Assembly: GCA_002215645.1 (NCBI GenBank)
Contig: NGFI01000002.1
Span: 513,406-577,405 of the forward strand
Direction: 5' to 3'
Source of the DNA: Gemmatimonadetes bacterium 2013_60CM_65_52
GTDB taxonomy: Bacteria > Gemmatimonadota > Gemmatimonadetes > Gemmatimonadales > Gemmatimonadaceae
Length of the DNA: 64,000 nt
Within the stretch, counting starts at the first letter, position 1. Each line of letters begins with the position of its first letter. A program made the translations under genes and the position numbers. Below the pieces are notes generated by a model. That model was given only the letters and a program-made list of their open reading frames with translations, did not search any database and was not told the DNA's origin. This document shows positions 60,663-64,000 of the stretch, piece by piece.

Positions 60663-61687
60663 TGCGGATGCTCCGGCGGTATGCGTTGATCTCCTTTGTC
60701 GTGGCGTGCGCCCATCTCGTGTTCGGCGCCGTCGTGCGCATTTCGGGATCGGGCATGGGATGCGGCGATCACTGGCCGCGCTGTTACGGATCGTTCTTCC
60801 CGCCGCTCGATCGCCCCGATCTCATCATCGAGGTGACGCACCGGTATCTCGCGTCGCTGCTACTCCTGACGCTCGTGGTGTCGTTCGCGGCGGCATGGCG
60901 GAGGCGCGGCGAGCCTGGTGTCCGGGAGAGCGGTGTGCTGCGCAGCTCTGCGCTCGCTCTGGTGCTGGGACTCGCTGCCGCGCTGCTCGGCGCATTGACG
61001 GTGAAGCTCGGCAACGCGCCCTTTGCGACGCTCGCGCATTGGACCGTTGCCATGAGTCTCGTGGCGACGGTCGCTGCAACGTGGATCCGTACCGGTGGGC
61101 TGGGCGGCGACGAAGCGCGCGCGATCGAAGTCTCAGGCACCGCGCGGCGAGCCTCGATGGCCGCCGCGGCGGTAGCGCTCGTGACCGTCGTGATGGGTGG
61201 GCTCACGGCAAAGTATCCTGGCGCCGCTGTCGCATGCCAGGCGTTCCCGTCGTGCGGCACCAATCCCGACGTGGCGCGTGCAGCGGTATTCGTTCAGGTG
61301 ACGCACCGTATCCTCGCCGTACTCCTCGTCCTGCATCTGTTCGGCTTCGTCATGGGTCTGCGGCGCCGGCGTGAAGAGCCGCTCATCCGCCGGGCGGCCG
61401 GAATCGCGCTGTCGCTGGGCGTGCTGCAGCTCGTCCTCGCGGGCGCGATGATCGGGTTGCACCTCCCTCCCGTACTCCGCTCGCTGCACGAAGCCACTGG
61501 CGTCAGCATCTGGATCTCGACGTTCGTGCTGGCGTACCTGGCGCATCTCGGACGCGGCGGGCACGGGGTCCGTGAGCCCCGCGTAGAGAACCCTGACGAT
61601 CTCGTTGGCGGGGACGCGCTACGCATTCCGGCAGGTTCGATGCAGCACAGCGTGGCGGTGATCATCGCGCGCGGGGCTGACCTGTGA
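60662..61687 (+). CDS. ctaA: Heme A synthase (CtaA/Cox15)
   Basis: A 341-residue eight-helix membrane protein. Heme-liganding histidines are in EVTHRYLASLLLL, TLAHWTVAMSL, VTHRILAVLLV and SLHEATGVSI. The N-terminal loop CGDHWPRC and the CQAFPSC loop contain the cysteine pairs common in CtaA. The enzyme oxidises the methyl group of heme O to the formyl of heme A for cytochrome oxidase. The stop overlaps ctaB (GTGA). The C-terminal tail (~35 residues) has no clear function. Confidence 0.95.
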   Translation: MRMLRRYALISFVVACAHLVFGAVVRISGSGMGCGDHWPRCYGSFFPPLDRPDLIIEVTHRYLASLLLLTLVVSFAAAWRRRGEPGVRESGVLRSSALALVLGLAAALLGALTVKLGNAPFATLAHWTVAMSLVATVAATWIRTGGLGGDEARAIEVSGTARRASMAAAAVALVTVVMGGLTAKYPGAAVACQAFPSCGTNPDVARAAVFVQVTHRILAVLLVLHLFGFVMGLRRRREEPLIRRAAGIALSLGVLQLVLAGAMIGLHLPPVLRSLHEATGVSIWISTFVLAYLAHLGRGGHGVREPRVENPDDLVGGDALRIPAGSMQHSVAVIIARGADL

Positions 61688-62571
61688 ACGCGGTCGCGGA
61701 AACGCCGGCGAAAAAGAGCTTCACGCGCGATCTGATCGCGCTCACCAAGCCTCGCATCATCTCGCTGCTGCTAGTGACCACCATCGCGCCGATGTACGTG
61801 GCCGGCTCGCCGGACTGGAAGCTCGTGCTTGCCGTGTTCGTCGGCGGCTATCTGATGGCCGGCGGCGCCAACGCGGTGAACATGTACATGGACCGCGACA
61901 TCGACGACCGGATGTCGCGCACGCGGCTGCGTCCCATTCCCAGCGGCCGGATGCGGGCGGAAACGGTGTTGGCATTCGGGATTCTGTGCGCGACGACCGC
62001 GACGTATCTCCTCGCACACGTGGCCAACGTGCTAACGGCGACGCTCGCGCTCGGTGGTTTCTACACGTATGTCTTCGTTTACACGCGCTGGCTCAAGCGC
62101 AGCTCGCCGCAGAACATCGTGATCGGCGGTGCAGCCGGCGCGTTTCCGCCGCTGGTGGGCTGGGCGTCGGTCACGGGACGCGTCGATCTGCTCGCCGTGT
62201 ACCTGTTTCTGATCATCTTCTACTGGACACCGCCGCATTTCTGGGCGCTCGCGCTCAACAAGCAGCGGGACTACGGCCGCGCAGGTGTGCCGATGGCGCC
62301 GCTGGTGTGGGGCGAGCGCGAGACCATGCGAAACATGTTGTGGTATACGCTCATTCTCGTGCCACTGACACTGTTGCCGGTGACGTTCGGCGCGCTCGGC
62401 GTTCCGTACTTCGTCATGGCGCTGGTGCTGGGTCTCCTGCTGCTTCGCGGCGTGATCCGGGTGATGAGGGCATCGGAATACGCGAAGCCCGCGTGGGCGG
62501 TGTACAAGTTCTCGCTGCTCTATCTCGCCCTCTTGTTTGCCGCGATGGTGGTGGATCGGGCTCTCGCGTGA
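61684..62571 (+). CDS. ctaB: Protoheme IX farnesyltransferase (heme O synthase)
   Basis: A 295-residue UbiA-family prenyltransferase with the Asp-rich motif NAVNMYMDRDIDDRMSRTR, the second motif with YFVMALVLG, and LRPIPSGRM. It adds a farnesyl group to heme B to form heme O, the substrate of CtaA. GTG start overlaps the ctaA stop by four bases and its stop overlaps the ABC transporter start. Confidence 0.96.
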   Translation: MNAVAETPAKKSFTRDLIALTKPRIISLLLVTTIAPMYVAGSPDWKLVLAVFVGGYLMAGGANAVNMYMDRDIDDRMSRTRLRPIPSGRMRAETVLAFGILCATTATYLLAHVANVLTATLALGGFYTYVFVYTRWLKRSSPQNIVIGGAAGAFPPLVGWASVTGRVDLLAVYLFLIIFYWTPPHFWALALNKQRDYGRAGVPMAPLVWGERETMRNMLWYTLILVPLTLLPVTFGALGVPYFVMALVLGLLLLRGVIRVMRASEYAKPAWAVYKFSLLYLALLFAAMVVDRALA

Positions 62572-64000
62572 GCGAGGCGCCGCGCCAACCGGCCACTCCG
62601 CGTGCGCTCACGGCGCTCGTTCCGCGCGTGCGGCCATATGCGACGCGGCTCATCGTGGCCGCGCTCTGCCTGCTCGTCGCCGCGGCGGTCGCGTTGGCAT
62701 TTCCGCAGGTGGTCCGTCGCCTGCTCGATGCAGCATTTCAACAGCACGACCGCGCGCTGCTCGACAACATCGCGATCGTCCTGGTCCTCGCCTTCGCGTT
62801 ACAAGGCGTGATGAACTTCGTGCAGGTCTATCTTCTGACGAGCACAGCGGAGCGGGTCGTCGCGAAGCTTCGAGAGGATGTGTTCGCGCATCTGGTGCGC
62901 CTGTCGCCGGGATTTTTCACCGAGCGCAGGACCGGCGAGCTCACCAGCCGGTTGTCGGCGGATCTCGCCGTTCTTCAATCGCTGATGGGCACGTGGGTGA
63001 GCGAGCTGTCGAGGCAATCGCTCTTCCTCATTGGCGGAGTCGTGCTGCTGACGCTCACCCACCCGCGACTCACGACGACGACGCTCGCGGTGGTACCCCT
63101 GGTGGTCGGCACGGCGTTCTTCTTCGGGCGTCGTCTGCGGCGCGCGAGCACTGGCGTGCAGGACCGCATTGCGACCGCGACGGCAATGGCGGACGAAACA
63201 TTCTCGCAGATCCGCACGGTGCAGAGCTTCGTGCGCGAGGCGGAGGAGACGCGCCGCTACGAGTTCTTGCTGGCGGACGTGGTGCGTGCGGCGATCGCCC
63301 GCGCGTCGCAGCGGGCGGTGCTCTTCGGGCTCGTGGGGTTCATCGCTTTTACCGGTGTGGTAGCGGTGCTGTGGCAGGGCGGCCGCCTCGTGCTCGAGGG
63401 CGCACTCACGCCGGGCGCGCTCGTGTCGTTCCTCCTCTATGCGATCACGGTGGCGGCGGCGGTTGGCTCGCTCGCATCGCTATTCGGGAGCTATCAGGAG
63501 GCCATCGGCGCCGCGCAGCGCGTGTTCGAGCTGCTGGAGACGACGCCAACGGTGGCCGAGCCCGCGCGGCCGCTCGCGCTTTCGCAGCCGGTGCGCGGCG
63601 CGGTCGCGCTCGAGGGCGTCCGATTCCGCTATGCGCCCGAGCTACCCGAGGTGCTTCAGGACGTTTCAATCCGCCTCGCGCCCGGCGAGGTTGTCGCGCT
63701 GGTGGGGCCAAGTGGCGCGGGCAAGACCACGGTGGCGTCGCTCATCTCGCGTTTCTGGGACGTCACTGACGGGCGCATCACGCTCGACGGCAGCGACGTG
63801 CGCACACTCTCACTCGGCACGTTGCGGGGCTCGGTGGGCCTCGTGCCCCAGGAGCCCGCGCTGTTCAGCGGCACGGTTCGCGAGAACATCGCTTATGCAC
63901 GGCCTGACGCGTCGGAGGCGGATGTGCTCGCGGCCGCACGCGCGGCGCATGCGACGGAGTTCATCGACCGTCTACCGACGGGGCTGGACACGCTCGTCGG
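62568..64000 (+). CDS. ABC exporter, MsbA-like (3' end outside window)
   Basis: At least 477 residues are visible in a frame that starts with GTG overlapping the ctaB stop (GTGA) and runs off the window. Six helices with ABC exporter loops (FTERRTGELTSRLSADLAVL; FSQIRTVQSFVREAEE) precede a nucleotide-binding domain: FRYAPELPEVLQDVSIRLAP, Walker A GPSGAGKTT, Q-loop LVPQEPALFSGTVRENIAYA. ABC signature and Walker B would lie beyond the end. Such half-transporters flip lipids or drugs. Position after the heme genes is not functionally explained. Confidence 0.93.
   Translation, partial: MSEAPRQPATPRALTALVPRVRPYATRLIVAALCLLVAAAVALAFPQVVRRLLDAAFQQHDRALLDNIAIVLVLAFALQGVMNFVQVYLLTSTAERVVAKLREDVFAHLVRLSPGFFTERRTGELTSRLSADLAVLQSLMGTWVSELSRQSLFLIGGVVLLTLTHPRLTTTTLAVVPLVVGTAFFFGRRLRRASTGVQDRIATATAMADETFSQIRTVQSFVREAEETRRYEFLLADVVRAAIARASQRAVLFGLVGFIAFTGVVAVLWQGGRLVLEGALTPGALVSFLLYAITVAAAVGSLASLFGSYQEAIGAAQRVFELLETTPTVAEPARPLALSQPVRGAVALEGVRFRYAPELPEVLQDVSIRLAPGEVVALVGPSGAGKTTVASLISRFWDVTDGRITLDGSDVRTLSLGTLRGSVGLVPQEPALFSGTVRENIAYARPDASEADVLAAARAAHATEFIDRLPTGLDTLV

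Noticed and set aside
1-64000. tRNA, rRNA or riboswitch genes
   Set aside because: No stretch with a convincing tRNA cloverleaf, rRNA core sequence or known riboswitch core was seen by eye; this is not a substitute for a covariance search.

Overview
The window looks like a chromosomal piece from a Gemmatimonadota (Gemmatimonadetes) bacterium. The evidence is high G+C DNA with strong third-position GC bias, a SusC/SusD-type outer-membrane uptake pair with a FecR-like regulator outside Bacteroidota-style AT-rich DNA, a very large SprA-like outer-membrane protein, a BlaI/M56 pair with a TonB-like C-terminus, and many small lipoproteins. The phylum is inferred from gene content. No rRNA, tRNA, CRISPR array or complete insertion sequence was seen.

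Left part (1-17.5 kb): the 3' part of a beta-propeller/phosphoesterase protein, then rpsU-infA and a glycine-zipper lipoprotein on the minus strand. A plus-strand cell-wall cluster follows (bactofilin, M23 peptidase, lytic transglycosylase). Next are a MarR-CDF metal efflux pair, a lipoprotein of unknown function, and a minus-strand redox operon (cytochrome b, YedY/MsrP-like molybdoenzyme, channel-like membrane protein). A plus-strand run holds an L,D-transpeptidase, a metallophosphatase lipoprotein, an O-antigen-ligase-like protein and a small protein that shares a domain with one at 8.8 kb. A hybrid histidine kinase closes the section.

Middle part (17.5-37.5 kb): a FecR-like anti-sigma protein whose N-terminus resembles a decayed ECF sigma domain, a YkuD_2-type protein, a SusC/SusD pair, and a convergent 1,223-residue protein that joins a D-aminoacylase-type amidohydrolase to a penicillin-acylase-type Ntn hydrolase. 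Housekeeping genes (CHAD, tag, zinc alcohol dehydrogenase) lead into an accessory stretch. It contains an AbrB/MazE-type antitoxin with a Doc/Fic toxin, a BlaI/M56-TonB pair, an ACT-domain protein, a Uma2 protein overlapping a damaged winged-helix gene, and HipB-HipA. Palindromic operators and sigma70-like promoters are visible at the first two of these loci, and a large inverted repeat lies ahead of hipB.

Right part (37.5-64 kb): a minus-strand run of type IV pilus/secretion genes (pilC, pilT, pilB), an M15-like peptidase, a lipoprotein, a ComEA-like helix-hairpin-helix protein, an M28 peptidase and a 2,056-residue SprA/Sov-like outer-membrane protein. Divergent from sprA is a tightly overlapped lptF-lptG-mlaE-mlaD operon for outer-membrane lipid transport. 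A minus-strand operon then encodes an APC permease and two Gfo/Idh/MocA oxidoreductases. The window ends with a plus-strand operon of a COX2-membrane-hairpin-like protein, heme A synthase, heme O synthase and an MsbA-like ABC exporter that runs off the end. Many neighbouring genes overlap by 4 bases (ATGA or GTGA), which points to translational coupling.
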